Source of the DNA: Neisseria sp. oral taxon 014 str. F0314
GTDB taxonomy: Bacteria; Pseudomonadota; Gammaproteobacteria; Burkholderiales; Neisseriaceae
DNA length: 64,000 bases
Assembly: GCF_005886145.1 (NCBI RefSeq)
Contig: NZ_CP040504.1
Span: 310,001-374,000, forward strand
Direction of reading: 5' to 3'
Of the stretch, positions 18,822-28,987 are shown in pieces. The translations under genes were made by a program, and so were the position numbers. The notes beneath the pieces were generated by a model, which was not told the origin of the DNA, searched no databases, and was given only the letters and a program-made list of their open reading frames with translations. How positions within the stretch are numbered: the stretch's first letter is position 1; each line of letters begins with the position of its first letter.

Positions 18822-20819
18822 ATGTCCCGAATCGCCGCCCTGCCCGACCACCTCGTCAACCAAATCGCCGCCGGCGAAGTGGTCGAACGCCCCGCCAACG
18901 CCCTCAAAGAAATCGTCGAAAACAGCATAGACGCAGACGCGACGGCGATTGAAGTCGAGCTGGCAGGCGGCGGTATCCGCCTCATCCGCGTCAGCGACAA
19001 CGGCGGCGGCATCCACCCCGACGACATCGAACTCGCGCTCCACCGCCACGCCACCAGCAAAATCAAAACCTTAAACGATTTGGAACACGTCGCCAGCATG
19101 GGCTTTCGCGGCGAAGGCTTGGCAAGCATCGCTTCCGTCAGCCGCCTGACCCTGACCAGCCGCCAAGACGGCAGCGCACACGCGACCCAAGTCAAAGCCG
19201 AAGACGGCAAACTCAGCAACCCCACCGCCGCCGCCCATCCTGTCGGCACCACCATCGAAGCTGCCGAACTCTTCTTCAACACCCCCGCGCGGCGCAAGTT
19301 TCTCAAATCCGAAAACACCGAATACGCCCACTGCGCCACCATGCTCGAACGCCTCGCGCTGGCGCATCCGCACATCGCCTTCTCGCTCAAACGCGACGGC
19401 AAGCAAGTGTTCAAACTCCCCGCCCAAAACCTGCACGAACGCATAGCCGCCATCGTCGGCGAAGACTTTCAGGCGGCAGCATCCTTAGAAATCGACAGCG
19501 GCAACGGCGCGCTGCGGCTTTACGGCGCCATCGCCAAACCCACCTTCGCCAAAGGCAAAACCGACAAACAATACTGCTTCGTCAACCACCGCTTCGTGCG
19601 CGACAAAGTCATGCTCCACGCCGTCAAACAGGCATACCGCGACGTATTACACAACGCCCTTACCCCCGCCTTCGTCCTCTTCCTCGACCTGCCACCCGAA
19701 GCCGTGGACGTCAACGTCCACCCCACCAAAACCGAAATCCGCTTCCGCGACAGCCAGCAGGTACACCAACTCGTGTTCCACACCCTCAACAAAGCCCTCG
19801 CCGACACCCGCGCCGACTTGACCGAAAGCGTCGGCAACGCAGGCGAAGTGTTACACGAAATCACTGGCATCCGTCCCGCGGCAACGTCGTCTGAAAACGA
19901 GCATAGCGGGTTCCACCCAAACCCGACCGCGTCGTCTGAAAACATTTTCGCCGCCGCACCCAGCGCACACACTTCCGAACCGCGCAACGCCTTCAGTTCA
20001 GGCAAAACCGCACCCATGCCCTATCAGGCAGCACGCGCGCCGCAGCAACGCAGCCTGTCCCTGCGCGAAAGCCGCGCCGCCCTCAACACCTACGCCGAAC
20101 TCTTCAAAAACACCGCAGCCGATGAAGCCGATATCGAGTTGGCACAATTCGAACAAGCCCGCTTCGGCAGCACATCCGCCACGTCGTCTGAAAACTCCGC
20201 ACGCAGCTTTTCAGACGACCCCAAACCCGAACTGCCGCCGCTCGGCTTCGCCATCGCCCAATTATTAGGCATCTACATCCTCGCCCAAGCCGAAGACAGC
20301 CTGCTGCTCATCGACATGCACGCTGCCGCCGAGCGTGTCAACTACGAAAAAATGAAACGCCAGCGGCAAGAAAACGGCAACCTGCAAAGCCAACGCCTGC
20401 TCATCCCCGTTACCTTCGCCGCGTCCCACGAAGAATGCGCCGCCCTCGCCGACCACGCCGACACACTGGCAGGCTTCGGGCTGGAACTGTCCGACATGGG
20501 CGGCAACACCCTCGCCGTCCGCGCCGTCCCCGCCATGCTCGGCAAAGCCGACGTCGTCTCGCTCGCCAAAGACGTATTGGGCGAACTCGCCCAAGTCGGC
20601 AGCAGCCAAACCATCGAAGAACACGAAAACCACATCCTCGCCACCATGTCCTGCCACGGCTCCGTCCGCGCCGGCCGCCAGCTCACCCTGCCCGAAATGA
20701 ACGCCCTCCTGCGCGACATGGAAAACACCCCGCGCAGCAACCAATGCAACCACGGCCGCCCGACCTGGGTGAAACTGACGCTGAAAGAACTGGACGCACT
20801 GTTCTTACGCGGACAATAA
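18822..20819 (+). CDS. mutL: DNA mismatch repair protein MutL
   Basis: 665-residue GHKL ATPase that couples MutS to strand incision. N-terminal ATPase motifs are KEIVENSIDADA near 30-41, DNGGGI near 61 and GFRGEGLASI near 95. The C-terminal endonuclease signature is DMHAAAERVNYE, where the usual Gln of DQHA(X)2E(X)4E is Met, plus SCHGSVRAG and CNHGRPT. It therefore resembles the nicking type, as expected in a lineage without MutH. The linker (about 355-465) carries four mucosa-type DUS cores. I chose the ATG at 18822 (MSRIAALP), not the TTG seven codons earlier. Confidence 0.96.
   Translation: MSRIAALPDHLVNQIAAGEVVERPANALKEIVENSIDADATAIEVELAGGGIRLIRVSDNGGGIHPDDIELALHRHATSKIKTLNDLEHVASMGFRGEGLASIASVSRLTLTSRQDGSAHATQVKAEDGKLSNPTAAAHPVGTTIEAAELFFNTPARRKFLKSENTEYAHCATMLERLALAHPHIAFSLKRDGKQVFKLPAQNLHERIAAIVGEDFQAAASLEIDSGNGALRLYGAIAKPTFAKGKTDKQYCFVNHRFVRDKVMLHAVKQAYRDVLHNALTPAFVLFLDLPPEAVDVNVHPTKTEIRFRDSQQVHQLVFHTLNKALADTRADLTESVGNAGEVLHEITGIRPAATSSENEHSGFHPNPTASSENIFAAAPSAHTSEPRNAFSSGKTAPMPYQAARAPQQRSLSLRESRAALNTYAELFKNTAADEADIELAQFEQARFGSTSATSSENSARSFSDDPKPELPPLGFAIAQLLGIYILAQAEDSLLLIDMHAAAERVNYEKMKRQRQENGNLQSQRLLIPVTFAASHEECAALADHADTLAGFGLELSDMGGNTLAVRAVPAMLGKADVVSLAKDVLGELAQVGSSQTIEEHENHILATMSCHGSVRAGRQLTLPEMNALLRDMENTPRSNQCNHGRPTWVKLTLKELDALFLRGQ
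19886..20219. repeat. Four mucosa-type DUS cores in the mutL linker
   Basis: GTCGTCTGAA at 19886-19895, 19931-19940 and 20183-20192, and the inverted form at 20210-20219. The last two could form a small hairpin inside the gene. They lie in the poorly conserved linker, where extra residues are tolerated. Confidence 0.8.
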
Positions 20820-20842
20820 TGAAGTATGGCCGAAAGACATAA

Positions 20843-20883
20843 AGGCTGTCTGAAAAACCACCATACGGATTTTCAGACAGCCT
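20843..20883 (+). terminator. Variant DUS hairpin after mutL
   Basis: AGGCTGTCTGAA at 20843-20854 pairs with TTCAGACAGCCT at 20872-20883. Both arms differ from the standard DUS by the same compensatory change, so the hairpin is kept although the uptake word is altered. Confidence 0.75.
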
Positions 20884-20902
20884 GTTTATAAAAAATTCGA
20901 TT

Positions 20903-21349
20903 ATGAACAAAACAGCCCTTTGCATCCCCCTCTTCTTGTTCACGCTGCCCGTTTATGCAGGAAAAACAAGCTACAACAAACCTGAATACTGGCGACTAAT
21001 CCACTCCGACCCCGCCCAAGGAAAATCCATATACGGCAACACATTCGTCCGTTCACTTTCTCCGGGAAATTCGATAATAGAAATACGTTACGAAAAACCT
21101 AAGCCGATTATTCCGAACGAAACGATAAACGGCAGGAGTCGAATCATTGGCAAGGATTACGTCAAAACCCGTTTCAAATTCCAAATCGACTGCAAAAACA
21201 AAGAAATCTCATATGAAGAGAGCGCATTTTTTGACAGCAAGGGTAAACTCAGTGCATACGAAATCTTGCCGGTCGAAGAGTTAAAATGGCATAAAATAAA
21301 AATCGGTTCGACTGCCGAAAAATTCTACCGCTTTACTTGCGAATTCTGA
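20903..21349 (+). CDS. Exported protein, possibly surface-adhesin E-like
   Basis: 148 residues with a signal peptide (about 1-19, ending VYA). The mature part is rich in Lys, Tyr and Ile. It has YWRLIHSDPAQG near the start, a central Cys in FQIDCKNKE and a terminal Cys in FTCEF. The pattern of an N-terminal Trp, a DC motif, a late Trp (ELKWHKI) and a final Cys recalls the Haemophilus protein E (surface-adhesin E) family. I would not claim that without a profile search. Base composition is clearly more AT-rich than in flanking mutL and argB. It sits alone between two DUS hairpins. Confidence 0.65.
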   Translation: MNKTALCIPLFLFTLPVYAGKTSYNKPEYWRLIHSDPAQGKSIYGNTFVRSLSPGNSIIEIRYEKPKPIIPNETINGRSRIIGKDYVKTRFKFQIDCKNKEISYEESAFFDSKGKLSAYEILPVEELKWHKIKIGSTAEKFYRFTCEF

Positions 21350-21372
21350 GGGATGTGAGAAAGGAATACAAA

Positions 21373-21402
21373 AGGCCGTCTGAAAATTCTTTCAGACGGC
21401 CT
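21373..21402. terminator. DUS hairpin between the exported-protein gene and argB
   Basis: Arms at 21373-21384 and 21391-21402 with a 6-nt loop and flanking A and T runs, between convergent genes. Confidence 0.85.
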
Positions 21403-21424
21403 TTTAACTTAATCCGCTCAATAC

Positions 21425-22966
<1,542 letters not shown>

Positions 22967-23000
22967 AACACACACCCGCATCCCAAACTTAGGAAAAACC

Positions 23001-24131
23001 ATGATTAAAATCAGCACTCAATTCGACGCAGGTTCCGTTACCGTCAAAGATTCGTCCGACCCGGACAATATCCGGCTGGCACTGCGTCCCGACAACGCCT
23101 CGCACTTTGCGCAATGGTTCTATTTCCGGCTTCAGGGCGCGGCCTACCAGAATTGCGTGATGCACTTTGAAAACGCGGCGGATGCGGCCTATCCCCAAGG
23201 CTGGGAAGATTATCAGGCGTGCGCTTCCTACGACCGCCAAAACTGGTTCCGCGTGCCGACGACATACGAAAACGGCGTGCTGGCCATCAACCATACGCCG
23301 CTGTCCAACAGCGTGTATTACGCCTATTTCGAACCCTATTCCTACGAGCAGCATCTGAACCTTTTGGGCGACGCGCAAGGCAGCGGCCTCTGCCGCATCG
23401 ACGACTTGGGCAGTACCGTGCAAGGCCGCGACATCAACCTGCTGACCATCGGCAATCAGGCCGAAAGCGATTTGAAAATTTGGATTATCGCCCGCCAGCA
23501 TCCGGGCGAAACGATGGCGGAATGGTTCGTCGAAGGCCTGCTCGGCCGCCTGCTCGACCCGCAGGACCCGACCGCGCGCACCCTGCTCGACCGCGCCACT
23601 TTCTACATCGTGCCAAACATGAACCCGGACGGCTCGGTATTAGGCAACCTGCGCACCAATGCCGCCGGCGCAAACCTCAACCGCGAATGGGAAAATCCGA
23701 CTTTGGAGAAAAGCCCCGAAGTATTCCTCGTGCGCGAAAAAATGCTGGAAACCGGCGTGGATTTGTTCCTAGACATCCACGGCGACGAAAGCCTGCCGTT
23801 TGTCTTTGTCGCCGGTACGGAAGGCGTGCCGAACTACAATCCGCGCATCGCCGCGCTGGAAACGCAGTTCAAAACCGCCCTGCTCTCTGCCAGCCCCGAC
23901 TTCCAAGACGAATACGGCTATGAAAAAGACGCGCCCGGCCAGGCAAACATGACGCTGGCGACCAACTGGGTGGGCAACCGTTTCAGCTGCCTGGCCTTCA
24001 CGCTGGAGATGCCGTTTAAAGACAACCTCAATCTGCCCGACGACGATTTCGGCTGGAACGGCCAACGTTCCCTGCGTTTGGGCGAAGCCATGCTGTCCGC
24101 CGTTTTGCAAATTTCGGCCGATTTGTCCTGA
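23001..24131 (+). CDS. M14 zinc carboxypeptidase, cytosolic CCP-like
   Basis: 376-residue cytosolic metallocarboxypeptidase with no signal peptide. An N-terminal beta-rich domain (about 1-125; ASHFAQWFYFRLQG) of the type preceding cytosolic carboxypeptidases is followed by the M14 catalytic domain. Zinc ligands are HPGE (near 170) and the His of DIHGDE (near 257). The substrate-binding segment is NPDGSVLGN...NLNREW and the catalytic Glu is in FTLEMPF near 335. Eukaryotic relatives remove glutamates from proteins; bacterial substrates are largely unknown. An AGGA ribosome site supports this start. It is paired with the macro-domain gene. Confidence 0.9.
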   Translation: MIKISTQFDAGSVTVKDSSDPDNIRLALRPDNASHFAQWFYFRLQGAAYQNCVMHFENAADAAYPQGWEDYQACASYDRQNWFRVPTTYENGVLAINHTPLSNSVYYAYFEPYSYEQHLNLLGDAQGSGLCRIDDLGSTVQGRDINLLTIGNQAESDLKIWIIARQHPGETMAEWFVEGLLGRLLDPQDPTARTLLDRATFYIVPNMNPDGSVLGNLRTNAAGANLNREWENPTLEKSPEVFLVREKMLETGVDLFLDIHGDESLPFVFVAGTEGVPNYNPRIAALETQFKTALLSASPDFQDEYGYEKDAPGQANMTLATNWVGNRFSCLAFTLEMPFKDNLNLPDDDFGWNGQRSLRLGEAMLSAVLQISADLS

Positions 24132-24142
24132 TTTGAACCCGA

Positions 24143-24193
24143 AGGCCGTCTGAAAACCGTCCGCCCGATGCGTGCGGCAGTTTCAGACGGCCT
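24143..24193 (+). repeat. Inverted DUS pair between the M14 gene and lgt
   Basis: Arms at 24143-24154 and 24182-24193 with a 27-nt loop that itself holds short complementary words. It may be a weak terminator. Confidence 0.6.
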
Positions 24194-24220
24194 CAACCGC
24201 ATCGCAAGGAACCCACCGAT

Positions 24221-25075
24221 ATGATGATTCACCCGCAGTTCGACCCCGTATTAATCAGCATCGGCCCGCTCGCCATCCGCTGGTATGCCCTGAGCTACAT
24301 CGTCGGCTTTATGCTGTTTCTGTGGCTGGGCCGCCGCCGCATCGCGCAGGGCAATACATTGTTCACGCGCGAAATGCTCGACGACTTCCTGACTTGGGGC
24401 ATCCTCGGCGTCATTATCGGCGGCCGGCTGGGTTATGTGCTGTTTTACAAATTCTCTACCTATATCGACCATCCGCTGGATATTTTCAAAGTATGGGAAG
24501 GCGGTATGTCGTTTCACGGCGGTTTTCTGGGCGTGCTTGCCGCCATGTGGCTGTTTAGCCGCAAACACAAAATCAGCTTTCTGAAAACCATGGATTTCGT
24601 CGCCCCGCTCGTCCCGCTGGGGCTGGCTTCCGGCCGCATCGGCAACTTCATCAACGGCGAACTCTGGGGCCGCGTTACCGACATCAACGCTTTTTGGGCG
24701 ATGGGTTTTCCGCAAGCGCATTACGAAGATGTGGAAGCCGCCGCGCACAATCCGCTGTGGGCAGAGTGGCTGCAACAATACGCCATGCTGCCGCGCCATC
24801 CGTCGCAGCTTTACCAGTTCGCACTCGAAGGCATCTGCCTGTTTATCGTATTGTGGATTTTTTCGAAAAAAACGCGCCCCGACGGGCAGGTCGCCTCGCT
24901 GTTTCTGGCCGGATACGGCTTTTTCCGCTTCCTCGCCGAATTCGCCCGCCAGCCGGACGACTATCTGGGCCTGCTGACGCTCGGCCTGTCTATGGGACAG
25001 TGGCTGAGCGTTCCGATGATTGTCTTGGGTGCAATCGGTTTTGTCTGGTTCGGCAGACGCGGCAAAGCCGCCTAA
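24221..25075 (+). CDS. lgt: Prolipoprotein diacylglyceryl transferase
   Basis: 284-residue inner-membrane enzyme with about seven helices that transfers diacylglyceryl from phosphatidylglycerol to the lipobox cysteine. The Lgt signature [14 protein letters not shown] is near residues 138-151, and the N-terminal [12 protein letters not shown] and the [12 protein letters not shown] segment are conserved. Start is the first of two adjacent ATGs. It would process the lipoproteins encoded at 41761 and 63057 in this window. Confidence 0.96.
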   Translation: MMIHPQFDPVLISIGPLAIRWYALSYIVGFMLFLWLGRRRIAQGNTLFTREMLDDFLTWGILGVIIGGRLGYVLFYKFSTYIDHPLDIFKVWEGGMSFHGGFLGVLAAMWLFSRKHKISFLKTMDFVAPLVPLGLASGRIGNFINGELWGRVTDINAFWAMGFPQAHYEDVEAAAHNPLWAEWLQQYAMLPRHPSQLYQFALEGICLFIVLWIFSKKTRPDGQVASLFLAGYGFFRFLAEFARQPDDYLGLLTLGLSMGQWLSVPMIVLGAIGFVWFGRRGKAA

Positions 25076-25090
25076 TCGCCCGTTCCGAAA

Positions 25091-25117
25091 AGGCCGTCTG
25101 AAAATTTCAGACGGCCT
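25091..25117 (+). terminator. DUS hairpin after lgt
   Basis: Tight inverted DUS pair, 25091-25102 and 25106-25117, flanked by A and T runs; a compact intrinsic terminator. Confidence 0.85.
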
Positions 25118-25201
25118 TTTTTACACATAAGGTCGGGGCGGCGGTTACTTTTCCTGTAAAATACCGCCCTGTTTCATTATTTCAAATTCCGAACTGCCAC
25201 C

Positions 25202-26161
25202 ATGTCCAAAAAAAACAAACAAGAATTAGAAAACAACAAACTCAGCAAACGTTTGCGCCACGCCGTCGGCGATGCGATTAACGATTTCAACATGATAGAG
25301 CCGGGCGACAAAATCATGGTCTGCCTCTCCGGCGGCAAAGACAGCTACGCCCTGTTAGACATCCTGCGCCAGCTCCAAGCCAGCGCGCCGATTGATTTCG
25401 AGCTGGTTGCCGTCAATCTCGACCAAAAGCAGCCGGGCTTCCCCGAAGAAGTGCTGCCGACCTATCTCGAAAGCATAGGCGTACCGTACAAAATCGTCGA
25501 AGAAGACACCTACTCCACCGTCAAACGCGTATTGGACGAAGGCAAAACGACTTGTTCGCTGTGTAGCCGCCTGCGCCGCGGCATCCTCTACCGCACGGCA
25601 AAAGAATTGGGTTGCACCAAAATCGCCTTGGGACACCACCGCGACGACATCCTCGCTACCATGTTCCTGAATATGTTTTATGGTGGCAAACTCAAAGCCA
25701 TGCCGCCCAAACTGGTGAGCGACAACGGCGAACACATCGTCATCCGCCCGCTGGCGTATGTGAAAGAAAAAGATTTGATTAAATACGCCGAACTGAAGCA
25801 ATTCCCGATTATCCCGTGCAACCTCTGCGGCTCGCAGCCCAACCTGCAACGCCAAGTCATTGGCGATATGCTGCGCGATTGGGACAAACGCTTCCCCGGC
25901 CGTATCGAATCGATGTTCTCCGCCCTGCAAAACGTCGTTCCTTCCCATCTTGCCGACCCTGAACTTTTCGATTTCGTCGGTTTGGAACGCGGCCAAGCCT
26001 TGAAACACGGCGGCGATTTGGCGTTTGACAGCGAAAAAATGCCCGAACGTTTTTCAGACGGCCTCGAAGAAGACGGCAGCGAAATCAAAATCGAACCGCA
26101 AAAAGCAGAACGCAAAATTATCAACATTCTGGCCAACAAGCCGAAAACCTGCGGCGCATAA
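25202..26161 (+). CDS. ttcA: tRNA 2-thiocytidine(32) synthetase
   Basis: 319-residue PP-loop ATPase that thiolates cytidine 32 of certain tRNAs using a 4Fe-4S cluster. The PP-loop is [10 protein letters not shown] near 41-50. Cluster cysteines are in [10 protein letters not shown] near 118-121 and [12 protein letters not shown] near 206-209. The C-terminal tail (about 275-319) contains the in-frame DUS peptide [12 protein letters not shown]456 follows 30 bp downstream. Confidence 0.95.
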   Translation: MSKKNKQELENNKLSKRLRHAVGDAINDFNMIEPGDKIMVCLSGGKDSYALLDILRQLQASAPIDFELVAVNLDQKQPGFPEEVLPTYLESIGVPYKIVEEDTYSTVKRVLDEGKTTCSLCSRLRRGILYRTAKELGCTKIALGHHRDDILATMFLNMFYGGKLKAMPPKLVSDNGEHIVIRPLAYVKEKDLIKYAELKQFPIIPCNLCGSQPNLQRQVIGDMLRDWDKRFPGRIESMFSALQNVVPSHLADPELFDFVGLERGQALKHGGDLAFDSEKMPERFSDGLEEDGSEIKIEPQKAERKIINILANKPKTCGA

Positions 26162-26191
26162 CGCGCCGTCTATTCTGAAACAGGACGAAAC

Positions 26192-26683
26192 ATGACTACG
26201 ATTTTAATCCTCCTAGGGCTGATAGCCGTACTCGTCGGCCTGCTCGGTACCATTTACCCCGCCATCCCAGGTTTGGGACTGATGTTCGGCGGCGCGTGGC
26301 TGCTGGCTTACGCGGGCAACTATCAGGTTTACGGTACGAATACGCTGATTTTTATCGGCATCGCGGCCGCCTTCGGCATGGCCATGGACTATGTTTCGGG
26401 CGTACTGGGGGCAAAATACACCGGCGCAAGCAAACAGGCTTTATGGGGCGCGTTCATCGGCGGCATTACCGGCGCCTTCCTTTCCCTGCCCGGCCTGCTG
26501 CTCGGCCCGCTCGTCGGTGCGGGAGTTGGCGAGTTCATTGCCAAACGGGATATGTTGCAGGCAGGCAAAGTCAGCTTGGGTACGTTTATCGGCTTCATCA
26601 TCGGCATGATTGCCAAAGTCGGCTGTGCGCTGGCCATTGTCCTGACCCTGCTGTCGGTATGGATTTTCAACTTGTTTACCTGA
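26192..26683 (+). CDS. DUF456 family membrane protein
   Basis: 163 residues, almost entirely hydrophobic, with about four or five membrane helices and Gly-rich turns (GTIYPAIPGLGLMFGGAWLL, then GITGAFLSLPGLLLGPLVGAG). It is recognisable as the DUF456 family, whose function is unknown. AGGAC lies eight bases before the ATG. The gene is closely spaced after ttcA and probably co-transcribed. Confidence 0.85.
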   Translation: MTTILILLGLIAVLVGLLGTIYPAIPGLGLMFGGAWLLAYAGNYQVYGTNTLIFIGIAAAFGMAMDYVSGVLGAKYTGASKQALWGAFIGGITGAFLSLPGLLLGPLVGAGVGEFIAKRDMLQAGKVSLGTFIGFIIGMIAKVGCALAIVLTLLSVWIFNLFT

Positions 26684-26699
26684 CCCTAAAAATAAGAAG

Positions 26700-26729
26700 A
26701 GGCCGTCTGAAATAGTTTTCAGACGGCCT
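26700..26729. terminator. Extended DUS hairpin between DUF456 and the SEC-C gene
   Basis: Arms at 26700-26711 and 26718-26729, extended outward by AAAATAAGAAG and its complement, between convergent genes. Confidence 0.85.
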
Positions 26730-26749
26730 CTTCTTATTTTGCGAGACAA

Positions 26750-27412
26750 TCAGCTTAATTTGCCGCAACAGGCTTTGTATTTCTTGCCGCTGCCGCACGG
26801 GCACGGGTCGTTGCGCCCCACCTTCGCCTCTGTGCGGCGGACGGTTTTCGGCTTGTTGATAATAGCCTGCCAGTAAAAATAAATATCCAGCAGCGTATGA
26901 GGCAAATCGGATTCCAGTTCCGTCAGCTCGGAATCAGTCAGATGCAGGACGATTTCGCCGTTTTCCTCCTCGTCGTAAATACCGCCCAAAGCCATAATCG
27001 GATAAAACAAATCCTCAAACTCTTCTTGATTGACCGTTTCAAACCAATTGGTAGGCACCACTTCCAGCGCATAAAGATAAGCGTTGCACCAAGTATAAAA
27101 ATCAGGATTGCCCGCATTGTCTTCATAAAGCCATAAATCGGGCAAGTGTTTGTCCGACATCTGCCTGCGCATATCCACCGCCAGCGCCAACACCAGACGC
27201 TCCACCTCCGTCCGCTCTTTGGCTTCAAACAGCGCTTCCTCCCCCAATACTTCGGGCAACCAGTCTTCTGGAGTCAACGCATCCGGGCCGGAAAGCAGCG
27301 CCATCATGAAGCCCTGCACTTCGTCGGAACGCATGGTGTTGTGGGTTAAAGATTTTTCGTCCAGCAACTCCATCAGTCGTTTGCGGGAATGTTCGTCAAA
27401 ATGATGCTGCAT
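26750..27412 (-). CDS. UPF0149/YecA-like protein with SEC-C zinc motif
   Basis: 220-residue acidic protein. The bulk matches the UPF0149 (YgfB/YecA) helical fold: [21 protein letters not shown] and [17 protein letters not shown]. The C-terminus is a SEC-C metal-binding motif, [19 protein letters not shown], as at the end of SecA. E. coli YecA is reported to bind ribosomes, so a role linked to translation or secretion is possible. It is the upstream-facing neighbour of the TrmH-family gene. Confidence 0.88.
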   Translation of the reverse strand: MQHHFDEHSRKRLMELLDEKSLTHNTMRSDEVQGFMMALLSGPDALTPEDWLPEVLGEEALFEAKERTEVERLVLALAVDMRRQMSDKHLPDLWLYEDNAGNPDFYTWCNAYLYALEVVPTNWFETVNQEEFEDLFYPIMALGGIYDEEENGEIVLHLTDSELTELESDLPHTLLDIYFYWQAIINKPKTVRRTEAKVGRNDPCPCGSGKKYKACCGKLS

Positions 27413-27471
27413 TCTTTTTCCTTATCGTTTTCAGACGGCCTGCGGCCATCCCCTATTAAATTTTTTCAAAT

Positions 27472-28269
27472 TCATTGCTCGGCCTGCCTCTGCCGCATCT
27501 GCTCAAACAAACAGACGGTAGCGGCCATCGCCACATTCAGTGATTCGGTCTTCCCCGCCATCGGTATTCTGACGCAGCCGCTGACTTGGTCTAAAATATT
27601 ATCGTCCACGCCGCTGCCTTCGTTGCCGAAAATCCAAGCAGCCGACTGATGCAAATCCAGATTATAGAGGTTATGGTTGTTTTGATGGTGCAGCGCGGTC
27701 GCCCAAACCTTATCCCGATACGATGAAATCCACTGCGCCAAACGCACTTCCGTATGGATTTTCAACAGAAAATGCGCACCCATTGCGGCACGCAGCACTT
27801 TCGGCGACCAGACGTCCGCACTGCCTATTCCGACAACCAGACATCCGACACCCGCCGCCGCCGCACTGCGCATCACCGTACCGACATTGCCGGGGTCTTG
27901 TATCCTGTCCAACACCACGCAGTCGCCGTTTACCGGCCAAGCATCCTGTGCGGGAATATTAATCAGCGTCATTATGTCATCCGCTTCGCTCAGACTGGTA
28001 ATTCTAGACAATGCGGCATTTGCCACCGAAGTAACAGCCTGCTCAGGCAACGCCGCAATCAACGCAAGGATTTCCCGCTGCTGCAATTTCGATTCGGGGA
28101 TATAAACCTGCACGGGTGTCAATCCGGCCTGCAAATAAGCCTGCAACAGATGCACGCCTTCCAAAACGGTCTGACCGGACGCCCTGCGGGCCTTAGCCTG
28201 TGAAAGCAGCTTGGACAAATACTTGAGCCGGTCGTTTTGCGCGGATGTAATCAGTTTCATGGGCTGCAT
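27472..28269 (-). CDS. TrmH-family RNA 2'-O-methyltransferase
   Basis: 265-residue SpoU/TrmH-type enzyme. The N-terminal substrate-binding segment (LITSAQNDRLKYLSKLL) is followed by the SPOUT knot with the motifs DRIQDPGNVGTVMRSAAAAG, IFGNEGSGV and IPMAGKTESLNVAMAATV, which form the SAM pocket. Ribosomal RNA is the likely target, but position and species (23S or tRNA) cannot be told. The start at 28269 has GGAGAA upstream; 28260 is an alternative. Confidence 0.88.
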   Translation of the reverse strand: MQPMKLITSAQNDRLKYLSKLLSQAKARRASGQTVLEGVHLLQAYLQAGLTPVQVYIPESKLQQREILALIAALPEQAVTSVANAALSRITSLSEADDIMTLINIPAQDAWPVNGDCVVLDRIQDPGNVGTVMRSAAAAGVGCLVVGIGSADVWSPKVLRAAMGAHFLLKIHTEVRLAQWISSYRDKVWATALHHQNNHNLYNLDLHQSAAWIFGNEGSGVDDNILDQVSGCVRIPMAGKTESLNVAMAATVCLFEQMRQRQAEQ

Positions 28270-28337
28270 TATATAGCCGTTCTCCTGAAGAACCAATATT
28301 GCCTCTATCGTTTTCAGACGGCCTTCAAATAGTAAAA

Positions 28338-28362
28338 AGCCCCTGCTTTCCAAACAGAGGCT
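28338..28362 (-). terminator. Intrinsic terminator after rseA
   Basis: Minus strand: AGCCTCTG, loop, CAGGGGCT (one G-U pair) followed by TTTTTACT. A DUS lies just downstream. Confidence 0.7.
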
Positions 28363-28388
28363 TTCTATCTTCCGAAGGGCAACCAAAA

Positions 28389-28985
28389 TCAATCTACGAT
28401 GGTCTGCTGACGCTGCTGCGACACATGTTGAGATTCGATATGCACGGCAGACTGGCTTTTCGGTTTTTCTTCAACGTTACTCGGCATAACGGGAGCAACT
28501 ACCGGCGCGGATGCCGACTTCGCATCAGGCTTGCCGCTCACTTCCACCACTTCGGCGCGTGCCGGACGCTGCTGTTCCACTGCAACGGGAGCAACATCGG
28601 CCTGCTCGGTCTGCGGCAAAAGCTGCCATACGGAAACCGCTACCGCCGCCACACTCGCCGCTATGGCAAAACCCTTAAACGCGTGATTCGACGCTTGTAC
28701 AGGCAGGTCTTTAACCGGTTTAATTTGTCCCGCCTCATAAAGGCGTTTGTTTTCCAAACTGATTTCGGCTAAAGTCGCCATAAAATTCGAGCTTTGGGCA
28801 AAATCGAAATCTTTACCCATGCCTTCTTTGCGGCTTCTGAGGCAATCGCCGATTAAATGGTACTCATACCATTTTTGCGACGCTTCTTTATCGGCCAGAA
28901 GTTTATCCAGAATTTCTTCGGACAAACAGTCGTCATCCATTGCAATGGAAATATATTCGAATTTATCGTTTATTGTTGTCTGCAT
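28389..28985 (-). CDS. rseA: RseA/MucA-like anti-sigma-E factor
   Basis: 198 residues. The N-terminal cytoplasmic anti-sigma domain (ISIAMDDDCLSEEILDKLLAD and WYEYHLIGDCLR) resembles RseA_N. A single membrane helix spans about 104-122, and the periplasmic tail is rich in Pro, Val, Ala and Gln, ending HVSQQRQQTIVD. It should hold RpoE at the membrane until cut by envelope-stress proteases. It begins three bases after the rpoE stop, with a GGTGG ribosome site. No rseB/mucB follows. Confidence 0.85.
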   Translation of the reverse strand: MQTTINDKFEYISIAMDDDCLSEEILDKLLADKEASQKWYEYHLIGDCLRSRKEGMGKDFDFAQSSNFMATLAEISLENKRLYEAGQIKPVKDLPVQASNHAFKGFAIAASVAAVAVSVWQLLPQTEQADVAPVAVEQQRPARAEVVEVSGKPDAKSASAPVVAPVMPSNVEEKPKSQSAVHIESQHVSQQRQQTIVD

Positions 28986-28987
28986 TT

